In this document: positions 1-7,546 of the stretch, piece by piece
Layout: each line of letters opens with the position of its first letter
Numbering within the stretch: the first letter of the stretch is position 1
Origin: an uncultured Alphaproteobacteria bacterium
GTDB taxonomy: Bacteria > Pseudomonadota > Alphaproteobacteria > RF32 > CAG-239
DNA: 31,386 nucleotides
Reading direction: 5' to 3'
Assembly: GCA_934271195.1 (NCBI GenBank)
Contig: CAKQRB010000060.1
Span: 1-31,386, forward strand
Program-made: the position numbers and the translations under genes
The notes under the pieces: generated by a model
Told to the model about the DNA's origin: nothing
What the model saw: the letters and a program-made list of their open reading frames with translations, nothing else
Database searches by the model: none

Positions 1-2
1 AC

Positions 3-785
3 GGAACCTGTTGTAAACCGTCAGGTTGTCCCGATTATACTTCTCTTACTTCTAAGAACTACGGCACGAACGGCACCGACGGCTGCGAATATACCTGTTA
101 TTACACCTGCAACATGAACTGCCCGTCCGGCACGTCGACTTACAACCCCGGCGGATGCGGCGGTTCAACAAAGAACGGATGTCGTACAAAAACCTGTTAT
201 TATCCTTATGAACCCTGCTGCACACCGAGCTGCACAAGCTCTTACGGTTGTTCTTGCGGTTCTTACACGATTTCCGACGGATGCGGCGGAACTTGTACTA
301 AATGTTCTTCCTGCTGTAACTCGTCTTCTTCAAATTGGTGTTCCGTTCACTCAACCTGCCATGGTGACTGCTGTTCTGACGGAACTATCCAATCTTGTGA
401 CACCCGTTGCGGCGGTTCAGGCTGCTCTTCAGGAGGAAGCTCCGGTGGTTCCGGTGGGGGAAGTTCGGGCGGTGGAAGCACTGACAGATGTCCCGGAAGT
501 ACACAAGGGCGTTACGGTATCTGGGTCGGCAACTATACTTGCGTTTCCGGAACACAGTGGCCTTGCAGTTCTAGAAATGTCGGTTGGTATGCCGTACAGG
601 ATGTTAAAGTTTATTGCAATGCTACAGGAGCATATATATGCCAAAGAGGCGGCTACCGAAGTGTTGACGAATGCTACAAAGACAAGGCTGAATGTCTGGC
701 TAAATATGCAAGCGATTTGAAATTCCATGCCGGACAAAAAGATGATGTTGATACCGGTTGTTGCAGTTCCTGCGGATATTTCTAG
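3..785 (+). CDS. Cysteine-rich secreted repeat protein, 3' part
   Basis: The reading frame is open from the first bases of the window, so the gene starts upstream; about 260 C-terminal residues are visible. The sequence is packed with Cys, Gly, Ser and Tyr in units like DGCGGTCTKC and CPSGTS, followed by a Gly/Ser linker at about nt 418-480. After the linker comes a distinct C-terminal domain (about 490-780) containing YAVQDVKVYC, a RGGY segment and an ECLAK segment, ending in CGYF. The same C-terminal pattern ends the complete protein at 24726-26141 (SIVQDVHEWC, DRG, ECDSKK), so the two are paralogues. Such Cys density suggests an exported, disulfide-rich cell-surface protein; that is inference, since the N-terminus is outside the window. 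Function unknown. I do not recognise a named domain. A terminator follows directly. Confidence 0.8.
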   Translation, partial: GTCCKPSGCPDYTSLTSKNYGTNGTDGCEYTCYYTCNMNCPSGTSTYNPGGCGGSTKNGCRTKTCYYPYEPCCTPSCTSSYGCSCGSYTISDGCGGTCTKCSSCCNSSSSNWCSVHSTCHGDCCSDGTIQSCDTRCGGSGCSSGGSSGGSGGGSSGGGSTDRCPGSTQGRYGIWVGNYTCVSGTQWPCSSRNVGWYAVQDVKVYCNATGAYICQRGGYRSVDECYKDKAECLAKYASDLKFHAGQKDDVDTGCCSSCGYF

Positions 786-801
786 CAGCAAAAAAAAAGC
801 A

Positions 802-835
802 CCCCCGAAAGTTTTTCTTTCAGGGGTTCTTTTTT
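802..835. terminator. Bidirectional intrinsic terminator
   Basis: Hairpin with arms 802-811 and 817-826 (GAAAG/CTTTC plus CCCC/GGGG with one mismatch), T-run on the right and A-run on the left. It sits between the convergent cysteine-rich gene and the flavodiiron gene and can serve both. Confidence 0.8.
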
Positions 836-2009
836 ATTTTTCAATCATGGTTTTGACGTGTTCTTTTAACTTGGCGACAACGTCAGATTTGGGCGTATAT
901 TTTTCTTCGAACGGCGGAATAGTCTCCCAGCCCAGTTCTTCGTAAATTTTTTGAATCTGATTGACAACGCCGGGTTTCCAACCATAAGAGCCAAAAGCAA
1001 AAGCTTTTTTATTCTTTGGTTTCAAGCCTTTCATATAGGTTGTAAAAGCGGCAACGCGCGGAAACATTTCATTATTTAGTGTTGGCGTACCGATACAAAC
1101 ATAGCGCGCATCCAAAAAGTCTACAATCACTTCAGAAATATGGGTTTCGGTCAGACAGCGTTTGACAACCGGAATGCCGACATCCTGAAAGACTTCCATA
1201 ACGGCATTGGCCAAAGTTGCTGTCGCTCCCCACATTGTGTCATAGACAATAACGGCTTTGCCTTTATTTTTACCGGAAGCCCATTCGTCATACAGCTTCA
1301 GAATCGTACTGACTTCTTTTTCGCCCGACCAGATACAGCCGTGGGAAGGCGCAATCATATCAATTTCCAGTCCGTCCAAGCCGCTCAAAGCTTTTTCGGC
1401 CTGAGCGCCGAATGGAAATAAAATGTTGGCATAATATTTTTTGGCTTCTTCACAGACAACGTCAAAAGGCTGGTCTTTTACAAAAATGCTGTCAGTACAA
1501 AAATGTTGACCGAAACCGTCATTCGGCAGCAGCAGCTTGTCTTCCGCCACATATGTCACCATAGAATCCGGCCAGTGCAGCATCGGCGTGGTTACAAAAG
1601 TCAAGGTTCTTTTACCAATCGAAACGCTGTCGCCGGTTTTGACAATCTGAAATTTCCAGCCGGTTGTATCATAATGGTCATTCAAGGCGCGTTCGCCGGC
1701 GGCATTGGTCAGGATTGTGGCCTGCGGCGCAAGCTTCATGATTTCCGGCATATTTCCGGAGTGGTCCATTTCAACATGGTTGACAACGACATAAGCAATT
1801 TTGGAGAAATCGGTAACGCTTTTGACGCGGGCAATCTGTTCGTCTGACAAATAATATTTGGCACCGTCGACAAGAGTGATTTTTTCATCCATAATCAGAT
1901 ATGAGTTATAGGTTGAGCCGCGCGGCGTTTTGTAGCCGTGAAATTCTGTCAGGTTCCAGTCTTTGACACCTGTCCAGTAAATGTCTTTTTTAATTTCTAC
2001 TGCGTTCAT
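834..2009 (-). CDS. fprA: Flavodiiron protein (FprA / ROO family)
   Basis: 391 residues, normal length for a single-unit A-type flavodiiron protein, a cytoplasmic four-electron O2 reductase (to water) and/or NO reductase. The N-terminal metallo-beta-lactamase-like domain (about 1-245) carries the diiron ligand set: H78-x-E80-x-D82-H83, then H145, D164 and H223. The C-terminal flavodoxin domain (about 250-391) has the FMN phosphate loop around TMWGATATLA (258-267). No fused rubredoxin is present; electrons may come from an external rubredoxin or from rubrerythrin-type partners. The start is fixed by AGGAG 6 nt upstream. It is divergent from the perR-like gene and rubrerythrin, the usual company of oxygen-defence genes in anaerobes. 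It probably responds to the operator-like palindrome at 2093-2113. Whether O2 or NO is the main substrate cannot be read from the sequence. Confidence 0.95.
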   Translation of the reverse strand: MNAVEIKKDIYWTGVKDWNLTEFHGYKTPRGSTYNSYLIMDEKITLVDGAKYYLSDEQIARVKSVTDFSKIAYVVVNHVEMDHSGNMPEIMKLAPQATILTNAAGERALNDHYDTTGWKFQIVKTGDSVSIGKRTLTFVTTPMLHWPDSMVTYVAEDKLLLPNDGFGQHFCTDSIFVKDQPFDVVCEEAKKYYANILFPFGAQAEKALSGLDGLEIDMIAPSHGCIWSGEKEVSTILKLYDEWASGKNKGKAVIVYDTMWGATATLANAVMEVFQDVGIPVVKRCLTETHISEVIVDFLDARYVCIGTPTLNNEMFPRVAAFTTYMKGLKPKNKKAFAFGSYGWKPGVVNQIQKIYEELGWETIPPFEEKYTPKSDVVAKLKEHVKTMIEK

Positions 2010-2065
2010 ATTTCTCTCCTTAAAATAAATATCAGTTTTCTTTTAAATAATACTGAAAAACTTTA

Positions 2066-2092
2066 TTGACAATGGCTTTTTTTAATTATAAA
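2066..2092 (+). promoter_or_regulatory. Candidate sigma-70 promoter for the perR-rbr operon
   Basis: TTGACA at 2066-2071 and TATAAA at 2087-2092 with a 15-nt spacer, slightly short. It lies just ahead of the palindrome at 2093-2113, so a repressor there would block initiation. Confidence 0.45.
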
Positions 2093-2113
2093 CAATAATA
2101 GTAATCATTATTG
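2093..2113. promoter_or_regulatory. Fur/PerR-type operator candidate
   Basis: Inverted repeat with perfect 7-nt outer arms CAATAAT and ATTATTG around a 7-nt centre. Read as a 7-1-7 box its core resembles the AT-rich Fur-superfamily operator. It lies in the divergent region between the flavodiiron gene and the perR-like gene, 17 nt from the perR start, suggesting autoregulation and shared control. The assignment to this regulator is inference. Confidence 0.55.
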
Positions 2114-2129
2114 ATTTTGGTGAAATGAT

Positions 2130-2516
2130 ATGAACTATTCCAGACAAAGAGAGCTTATTCTTAAGATTGTTCAAAGCAATATGACTCATCCGACCGTTGA
2201 TTCGGTTTATCAGGCTTTACGCTGTGAAATTCCGAATGTGAGTTTGGCGACTGTTTATCGGAATCTGAACCTGCTGGCAGAAAGCGGCGAAATCCGCAAG
2301 ATAGAATCGCTGGACGGCACTGCCCATTTTGATTTTAATACTGGAAAGCATTATCATTTTATTTGCATTCACTGCAATAAAGTTTATGATATCCCCTGCG
2401 ACGTTGCTCCGGAGGTTGATAAAAAGGCCGAAGAGCTGAGCGGGTTTAAAATAATATCTCATGACGTTTCTTTTCAAGGAATTTGTCATGATTGTCTGAA
2501 ACGCAAGAAAAATTAA
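2130..2516 (+). CDS. perR: PerR-like peroxide-sensing Fur-family repressor
   Basis: 128 residues, short as usual for PerR. An N-terminal winged helix (helix around SLATVYRNLNLLAES, 38-52) is followed by the metal-binding dimerisation domain. Candidate regulatory-site ligands align with those of Bacillus PerR: H20, D68 (in HFDF), H74 and H76 (in KHYHF) and D87. Aspartate at this last place is typical of PerR, where Fur has glutamate. Two CxxC pairs (C79/C82 and C119/C122) form the structural zinc site. The oxidisable histidines are therefore retained. The gene precedes rubrerythrin by only 18 nt and is divergent from the flavodiiron gene, supporting a role as O2/peroxide-responsive repressor of both. 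A ferric-uptake Fur is the alternative, less likely from ligands and context. Confidence 0.88.
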   Translation: MNYSRQRELILKIVQSNMTHPTVDSVYQALRCEIPNVSLATVYRNLNLLAESGEIRKIESLDGTAHFDFNTGKHYHFICIHCNKVYDIPCDVAPEVDKKAEELSGFKIISHDVSFQGICHDCLKRKKN

Positions 2517-2534
2517 TTTAAGGAGTCTTGTACT

Positions 2535-3074
2535 ATGGAACTAAAAGGATCTAAAACTGAAAAAAACCTGATGGAAGCTTTTGCCGGAGAATCTCAGGCT
2601 CGCAACAAATATACTTATTATGCTTCCAAAGCCAAAAAAGAAGGCTACAATATTATTGCCGACAAGTTTGAACAAACTGCCAATAATGAAAAAGAGCATG
2701 CCAAACTCTGGTTCAAACTTCTGCACGGCGGCGCTGTTCCCTCTACCATGGAAAATTTGAAAGACGCTGCTGCAGGCGAAAATTACGAATGGACAGACAT
2801 GTATGACCGCATGGCCAAAGAAGCTCGCGAAGAAGGTTTTGAAAAAATTGCTTATTTGTTTGAAGCCGTCGGCAAAATCGAAAAAGGCCATGAGGAAAGA
2901 TATCAGGCTTTGCTTGACTCTTTGTGCGAAGGCAAAATTTTTGAGCGCCCTACCAAAGTTATTTGGGAATGCGGAAACTGCGGACACCGTGTTGAATCTC
3001 CGAAAGCTCCGGAAAAATGTCCGGTTTGCGACCATCCGCAAGCTTATTTCTTTGAATTGCAAGAACAGTTTTAA
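2535..3074 (+). CDS. rbr: Rubrerythrin
   Basis: 179 residues, standard length. The ferritin-like four-helix domain (about 1-140) carries the diiron carboxylate/histidine motifs E19, E52-x-x-H55 and E116-x-x-H119. A C-terminal rubredoxin domain binds one iron through C146, C149, C162 and C165. The family reduces hydrogen peroxide to water in the cytoplasm of anaerobes, taking electrons from NAD(P)H through rubredoxin-type carriers. AAGGAG lies 9 nt before the ATG. The gene is 18 nt after perR and probably co-transcribed with it. It is the peroxidase arm of this cluster, complementing the O2-reducing flavodiiron protein. Confidence 0.97.
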   Translation: MELKGSKTEKNLMEAFAGESQARNKYTYYASKAKKEGYNIIADKFEQTANNEKEHAKLWFKLLHGGAVPSTMENLKDAAAGENYEWTDMYDRMAKEAREEGFEKIAYLFEAVGKIEKGHEERYQALLDSLCEGKIFERPTKVIWECGNCGHRVESPKAPEKCPVCDHPQAYFFELQEQF

Positions 3075-3094
3075 ATTGATGGAAGAAAAGAAAT

Positions 3095-3135
3095 CCCCTC
3101 GATTCTTTTGCAAGAATTTCGAGGGGTTTCTGTTT
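3095..3135. terminator. Intrinsic terminator after rubrerythrin
   Basis: Stem CCCCTCGA (3095-3102) with TCGAGGGG (3119-3126), extended by TTCTT/AAGAA inside, followed by a T-rich run. It also faces the convergent membrane-protein gene. Confidence 0.8.
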
Positions 3136-3138
3136 TAC

Positions 3139-3885
3139 CTAGCTTTTTTTTGCAGTTTTCAAACTTTTCTTTTGTTGAACAAGCCGTTCCAAATTGAACT
3201 GTTCAAGTTCACAGCCCTTGATATAATCATTAGACTGCAGCTTTACGGAACCCTGAAAACGACAGCGGCCTTCCACATTCCGGCAATTGCCGCAATCGCA
3301 ATTTTTGCCGCTTAACAGTAATCTTTGCTTGCTCTTGACAATGGCACGCTCCAAAATCACCGTATCCGTTATGTCGGCAATTTTTTCATCCAGCCGCTTA
3401 TACTGACCGGCTCGCCGCAGTATTGCATATTCGCTTTGCAACATCTGTTCGTATTTTTGGGCTCGTCTTTTATCTTGTATGCCAAAATACAAATACATTC
3501 CCAAAGCGGAAAGAACAAGCGCAAGAACAACAAAGATTATCTTTACGCCTGCCAAAACGCCCAAACCAGCCACTACGCAGACAACAGCCAATATTAAGGC
3601 AATTTCACTGCGGGTTACATTCGATTGATCACCGATTTTTTCAGCAAAATAAGGAACTAACGACACCATACAGAAAATTACGCCGCTTATTAGTCCCTGC
3701 CAGAAAAAACGATTTTCAAAATCAAATGTCTGAAACAGCCCCCAAATAAAGGCAATTCCAAGAACATACAGCAGAAAACTTCTGTTTACCAGCTCGCGCG
3801 CTTTTACAATTTCTGCTCCTTTTGCAATAGTTTTGAATGTAAAAAAAACCACAAGAAGCATTAATAAAATTTTAAATCCAGCCAT
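3139..3885 (-). CDS. Small polytopic membrane protein with C-terminal cysteine cluster
   Basis: 248 residues from the ATG at 3885. A TTG at 3927 extends the frame by 14 residues, but a plausible minus-strand promoter (TTGACA at 3941-3946, TATATC at 3918-3923) would start transcription inside that extension, so I prefer the ATG. Neither start has a clear ribosome site. About five hydrophobic segments fill the first 140 residues. A cytosolic-looking tail follows with charged helices and a cysteine-rich patch, CDCGNCRNVEGRCRF, then KGCELEQF, which could bind metal or form disulfides. I do not recognise the family. It lies convergent to rubrerythrin and downstream of the possible protease gene, from which a terminator separates it. 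Confidence 0.7.
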   Translation of the reverse strand: MAGFKILLMLLVVFFTFKTIAKGAEIVKARELVNRSFLLYVLGIAFIWGLFQTFDFENRFFWQGLISGVIFCMVSLVPYFAEKIGDQSNVTRSEIALILAVVCVVAGLGVLAGVKIIFVVLALVLSALGMYLYFGIQDKRRAQKYEQMLQSEYAILRRAGQYKRLDEKIADITDTVILERAIVKSKQRLLLSGKNCDCGNCRNVEGRCRFQGSVKLQSNDYIKGCELEQFNLERLVQQKKSLKTAKKS

Positions 3886-3970
3886 AATTATAGAAATTTT
3901 AATTTTTATTCGGAATAGATATAGCAAATTTTGACAAAACTGTCAATTGTAATTTCCGAACCAAAAAATA

Positions 3971-4006
3971 TCCCTGAAAATCGCATGATACGCCTACTTT
4001 CAGGGA
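3971..4006 (-). terminator. Intrinsic terminator of the 4031-5239 gene
   Basis: Arms 3971-3979 and 3998-4006 (TCCCTGAAA/TTTCAGGGA) with, on the minus strand, a following TATTTTTT run. Confidence 0.7.
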
Positions 4007-4030
4007 ATAATTTCCGGTTGTGGTATTTGG

Positions 4031-5239
4031 TTATATTGTTTTATAATTATAATTTGCAAACAAAGGCGCGGCATTATAAGTCGAGCCTTTTTTAGGCCGG
4101 TCAAAAAAGGCTGTCAGCTTTTCAAGCTCCGCATTTTTGCGTTCCTGAGCCTTGTTTCTGGTCCAGCGGCTTGCCAATTGGAATTTGCGCTTTAAGGCAA
4201 TTTTGTTTTTGGCAATAAAGAACACCGGACCGGATTTGCGTTTTTTACTGACTGCAGTCCATACAGGAACGTCTGTTTTTGCAACCTTCAGCGGCGCTGC
4301 CGACAAAGTTTTTTTGACAAAGACGGAAGATACCGGCAGAGAAAATTCTCTGGGTTTCAGTATCTCCAATTCCGGTTCAAGCGGATTTTCACGATTCTGG
4401 TACATCAGCGCCAAAAATTCCATTTTATTGCAATTTTGGGTTTTCTTTTCCCAAGAGGCTTTATACATTCCGTATAAATCAACAGCATAGCCTTTGACCG
4501 GAGCGCCTTTGTTCCAATAAGACAGCGGCGTGATTTTTTCGCGGTTATAGCTCATGAACTGGGCCACACCGTTTTTATCTTTGCCCAGATAGGTAATGGC
4601 ATGATAACCGCTGGAATTGTTTTCTTTGCTTTCAATAATAAAAATCGCGCCCCTGCCTACTTTGTCAATTTCTTTGCTCAGATTTGCGCTTTTGATAACA
4701 AATTTATTATTATATTCTCTTTTGGATTTTCTTAGCATAAAGTCAACAAAGCCTTTGCAATGCGCTTTGGTATAAGAATCATCTGTTGACAAATCGGGCA
4801 GAATATCAGCTACATCTGGTGACAGACGGCTGTTACGGGCATAATTGGACATGGTGGCTGCAAGACAGTAAAAAGTATTGCCGCCTTTGATATTCAGCCC
4901 GCCAAAAAATTTTTCCTGAATCATTTTGTTTTGCTGGCGTTTTTTCAGCGATGTAAATTCCTCGTACTGGTTGCGCAGAGAATCTAAAACGTTATCAAAG
5001 AACCAATCCGCACGTTTGCAGATTTCTTCTTCCTTGTTTATTGTATTTACGGATATATTTCTGATACTTCCCGCTAAAAATTCCGCATTATACTGTCTTG
5101 CCACAGCGTCCTGACGAACGGGGCTGATTAATGTGGCGGCACTTGTCCCCACATACAACATCATTCTGGTGAAAAAACGGTTTTTCTTTATGCGATTCAG
5201 CCGTTTCAGCACCTCTTTTTTGCTGGCTCTGCTACTCAT
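4031..5239 (-). CDS. Putative exported protein with papain-like catalytic residues
   Basis: 402 residues, family not recognised. A basic N-terminus (1-25) is followed by a hydrophobic stretch (about 26-40) and DAVA, a plausible long signal peptide cleaved near residue 48. The middle shows features of a cysteine peptidase-like fold: a Cys within NTFYCLAATMSNY (C125), a His in SGYHAITYLG (H213) followed by a short strand-rich section, and an Asn in MSYNRE (N232). This Cys-His-Asn order and the HA-hydrophobic-hydrophobic-G pattern resemble papain-like folds, but the match is by eye only. The last 100 residues are very basic and low in cysteines. A weak ribosome site (TAGGT) precedes the ATG at 5239. 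It is divergent from the peptide-ligase operon; a functional link is unproven. Alternative: an uncharacterised surface protein without catalysis. Confidence 0.6.
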   Translation of the reverse strand: MSSRASKKEVLKRLNRIKKNRFFTRMMLYVGTSAATLISPVRQDAVARQYNAEFLAGSIRNISVNTINKEEEICKRADWFFDNVLDSLRNQYEEFTSLKKRQQNKMIQEKFFGGLNIKGGNTFYCLAATMSNYARNSRLSPDVADILPDLSTDDSYTKAHCKGFVDFMLRKSKREYNNKFVIKSANLSKEIDKVGRGAIFIIESKENNSSGYHAITYLGKDKNGVAQFMSYNREKITPLSYWNKGAPVKGYAVDLYGMYKASWEKKTQNCNKMEFLALMYQNRENPLEPELEILKPREFSLPVSSVFVKKTLSAAPLKVAKTDVPVWTAVSKKRKSGPVFFIAKNKIALKRKFQLASRWTRNKAQERKNAELEKLTAFFDRPKKGSTYNAAPLFANYNYKTI

Positions 5240-5385
5240 TATAATTTACCTAAATTTTGGATATGATAACTCTTGAAAAGTTGTCTTTTTTCTAAGAAAA
5301 TTTATTTAAAAAATCATTAACTTTTTTATAAGTTGGGGATAACTTCGACTGTTTATTTTATTTCTTAATTTTGTGTAAATTTTCC

Positions 5386-5413
5386 TTTACAACAAGGGTT
5401 AAAAAATTGTAAA
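5386..5413. promoter_or_regulatory. Inverted repeat upstream of the peptide-ligase operon
   Basis: TTTACAA (5386-5392) and TTGTAAA (5407-5413) are exact inverted copies 14 nt apart in the very AT-rich 219-nt divergent region. The arms equal those of the tighter palindrome at 23972-23988. No convincing -35/-10 pair could be chosen here. Confidence 0.35.
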
Positions 5414-5458
5414 ACTTTTTTAAGTTTTTTTATATTTTTGAAGAGAAGTTTTTTTAAG

Positions 5459-5986
5459 ATGACAAATGTGATTAAATTTTCAGCCCTTTGTTTTTCAATC
5501 ATCTTTTTTTCCGGTTGCAGGACTCAGGTGCAGCCTGCGATTGTGCCTGCCGTGGAGGTGCCTGTCGTGAAAGAAACAAAACTCGGCATTATCGGCGCCG
5601 TTGAGCCGGTTTATTTTCTGCCGATGAAATCTCCGTTTGAAGCCAGAATCGATACCGGTGCTGAAAACTCAGCCATTGACGTGACTTCTCTCAAAACTTT
5701 TGAACGCGATGGTGAAAAATGGGTTTCTTTTGTTTTGATTAATGACAAAACTGGCGAGAAACACCGGTTTGAAAAAGAGATTGTCAGAAAAGCCACCATC
5801 AAACGCAGCCACAAAAACGAAAAACGACATGTCGTGACAATGGAAGTCCGGCTCGGAAACGAGATTATTTCTGCAAACTTCTCTCTTGCAAACCGTGAAA
5901 GATTTGAATATCAGGCGCTTATCGGACGTAACATTCTGACCGGCCGCGCCATTGTTGACACTTCTGTTTCCCACACTTTGAACTAA
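5459..5986 (+). CDS. Lipoprotein retropepsin-like protease of the RimK-associated family
   Basis: 175 residues from the ATG at 5459; a TTG at 5438 would add seven residues but has no ribosome site, while AGAGAAG precedes the ATG. The N-terminus is a lipoprotein signal ending in FFSGC (C20), so the protein is probably membrane-anchored. The rest matches the aspartic-protease-like family often annotated as ATP-dependent zinc protease or RimB-type (DUF785/PF05618), with the DTG-type motif ARIDTGAENSAID (D65) and the later ALIGRNIL segment typical of retropepsin folds. In this family the partner is usually a RimK-like ligase or the 7TM protein, and both follow here, 12 nt away. It probably cleaves or trims the product of the ligase; the substrate is unknown. 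Confidence 0.85.
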   Translation: MTNVIKFSALCFSIIFFSGCRTQVQPAIVPAVEVPVVKETKLGIIGAVEPVYFLPMKSPFEARIDTGAENSAIDVTSLKTFERDGEKWVSFVLINDKTGEKHRFEKEIVRKATIKRSHKNEKRHVVTMEVRLGNEIISANFSLANRERFEYQALIGRNILTGRAIVDTSVSHTLN

Positions 5987-5998
5987 CAGGATTTTCTG

Positions 5999-7546
5999 AT
6001 GAAAAAGTTTTTTTCCGTTCGCTGTATTTTAACGTACCTCCTTATTTTGTCAGCTTTTTATGCTGCTTATGCCGCTTATTACAAGGTTAAATACTGGGGT
6101 TTTAATTTTGCGCCAAAGCAAAATACAAACGTCTGGACAATTGAGGCGCATGTATCTTTTATGCCGAACGGAGAGCCGATTAAGGTATCGCTTGCCCGCC
6201 CGACCGCAAGCAATGAATTTAAGATTTTGGAAGAAGACGTGGTTGCTAACGGTTTTAAGGTCGGCAAAATTAACAAAAACGCACCGCGGATTGTTGCCAA
6301 GGCAAAAGCCGACATAACTGGCGAGCAAAATCTTTATTACCGCGTTTTGCTGTTTGACAATGTTGACGGTAAAGGCCGGATTAAGGCAACATCTCCCAAG
6401 AAGCCCAATATGCCGGTCATGGATGACCAAGTTCGCGAAGTGGCGAGGGAACTCTTAAAACTGGCCAAGATCCAATATTCAGATGACGAATGGCCGGCAA
6501 GAATCATCAAACTTCTTAACCAGACTCCGCCGGAACCGACCGTCGTAGCCTTTCTGCCAATGAAAAAATCACAAAAAGACATTGCTCAGGCCGTCAAAAC
6601 GCTGCTGGCAATGGAAGGCGTGCCCTCCAGAATTGCCCGCGGCATCAAACTGGTTGAAAACAAAAAATCAATGTCCGCCGATTTGATGATTGAGGCTTAT
6701 GTGAGCGGAAAATGGAAGTTGTTTAACTTAAAAACCGGAGAAAAAGGTCTGCCCAAGAACTTTGTTATTTTTCAACGAGGCGGCGACTCTCTGCTTGATG
6801 TTGAAGGAGGTGAAGACTCGACCGTCAAGTTTTCTGTTTTGAAGTCTATCACCTCTTCTTTCAAGCTGGCTGGCAAACGCGCCGAACTGGCTGATCAAAA
6901 GGTTCGTTTTGACTACTCTATCTATAATCTTCCGCTGGCGGAGCAAAATACGCTCAAATGGCTTTCTATCTTTCCTCTGGCGATTTTGGTCGTGGTTATT
7001 ATGCGCAACGTGGTCGGAATTCTGACAATGGGAACGTTTACGCCTATGTTGCTGGCGATGGCGCTGACAAAAACAGGTTTTATCCCCGGATTGATTGCCT
7101 TTGGCGTGATTATCGCTCTCGGCCTATTTATCCGCTTCTGGCTTTCAAAGCTCAACCTGCTGCTGGTACCTAGAATTTCCGCCGTCGTTATCTTTGTTAT
7201 TCTGATCATGCAGATTCTGACGATTGTCGGTTATCAGTTTGATTTCAAAATCGGACTTTCCGCGGTATTTTTCCCCATCATCATTATGGCATGGATTATT
7301 GAGCGCGCTTCCATTACCTGGGAAGAAGACGGCGCAATGAACGCCTGCCGCGAAGTTGTTTACAGTCTGATTGTTGCCATCATCACCTATTTTATTGTCA
7401 GCAGCGAATATATTCGTCACATTATGTTTGCCTTTGACGAACTGAATCTGGTCATTTTGTTTACGGTCATGCTGCTCGGCACTTATACCGGATACCGTCT
7501 GACCGAGCTGACCCGCTTTGCACCGCTGGTTAAGGACAAGAAATAA
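5999..7546 (+). CDS. Inactive transglutaminase-like protein fused to seven TM helices (UUP1-type)
   Basis: 515 residues. One N-terminal membrane segment (about 9-29), then a long periplasmic region (30-320) including a transglutaminase-like part (about 145-260) in which I see no clear catalytic Cys-His-Asp set. From 321 there are about seven membrane helices, starting WLSIFPLAIL and including the characteristic MGTFTPMLLAMAL stretch. This is the family described as inactive transglutaminase fused to 7 transmembrane helices, found next to RimK-like ATP-grasp ligases. It probably acts as an envelope receptor or transporter for the peptide product. The stop codon overlaps the ATG of the next gene (TAATG), a sign of translational coupling. 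The upstream lipoprotein protease completes the conserved trio. Confidence 0.88.
   Translation: MKKFFSVRCILTYLLILSAFYAAYAAYYKVKYWGFNFAPKQNTNVWTIEAHVSFMPNGEPIKVSLARPTASNEFKILEEDVVANGFKVGKINKNAPRIVAKAKADITGEQNLYYRVLLFDNVDGKGRIKATSPKKPNMPVMDDQVREVARELLKLAKIQYSDDEWPARIIKLLNQTPPEPTVVAFLPMKKSQKDIAQAVKTLLAMEGVPSRIARGIKLVENKKSMSADLMIEAYVSGKWKLFNLKTGEKGLPKNFVIFQRGGDSLLDVEGGEDSTVKFSVLKSITSSFKLAGKRAELADQKVRFDYSIYNLPLAEQNTLKWLSIFPLAILVVVIMRNVVGILTMGTFTPMLLAMALTKTGFIPGLIAFGVIIALGLFIRFWLSKLNLLLVPRISAVVIFVILIMQILTIVGYQFDFKIGLSAVFFPIIIMAWIIERASITWEEDGAMNACREVVYSLIVAIITYFIVSSEYIRHIMFAFDELNLVILFTVMLLGTYTGYRLTELTRFAPLVKDKK

Noticed and set aside
208..720. Long plus-strand frame overlapping the first cysteine-rich gene, and a similar Val/Ala-rich one at 25288-25806
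   Set aside because: Both lie in the same +1 frame relative to a Cys/Gly-rich gene. The repeated TGY/GGN codons produce Val, Ala and Leu when shifted, so these are composition artefacts; no ribosome sites.
2541..3113. 190-residue minus-strand frame opposite rubrerythrin
   Set aside because: Antisense shadow of a clearly conserved gene; Phe/Ser-rich product mirrors its Lys/Glu codons.
5334..5342. TGGGGATAA and, at 15213-15221, TGTGGATAG, similar to DnaA boxes
   Set aside because: Single imperfect copies in separate intergenic regions without a cluster, dnaA/dnaN genes or an AT-rich unwinding element attached; not an origin.
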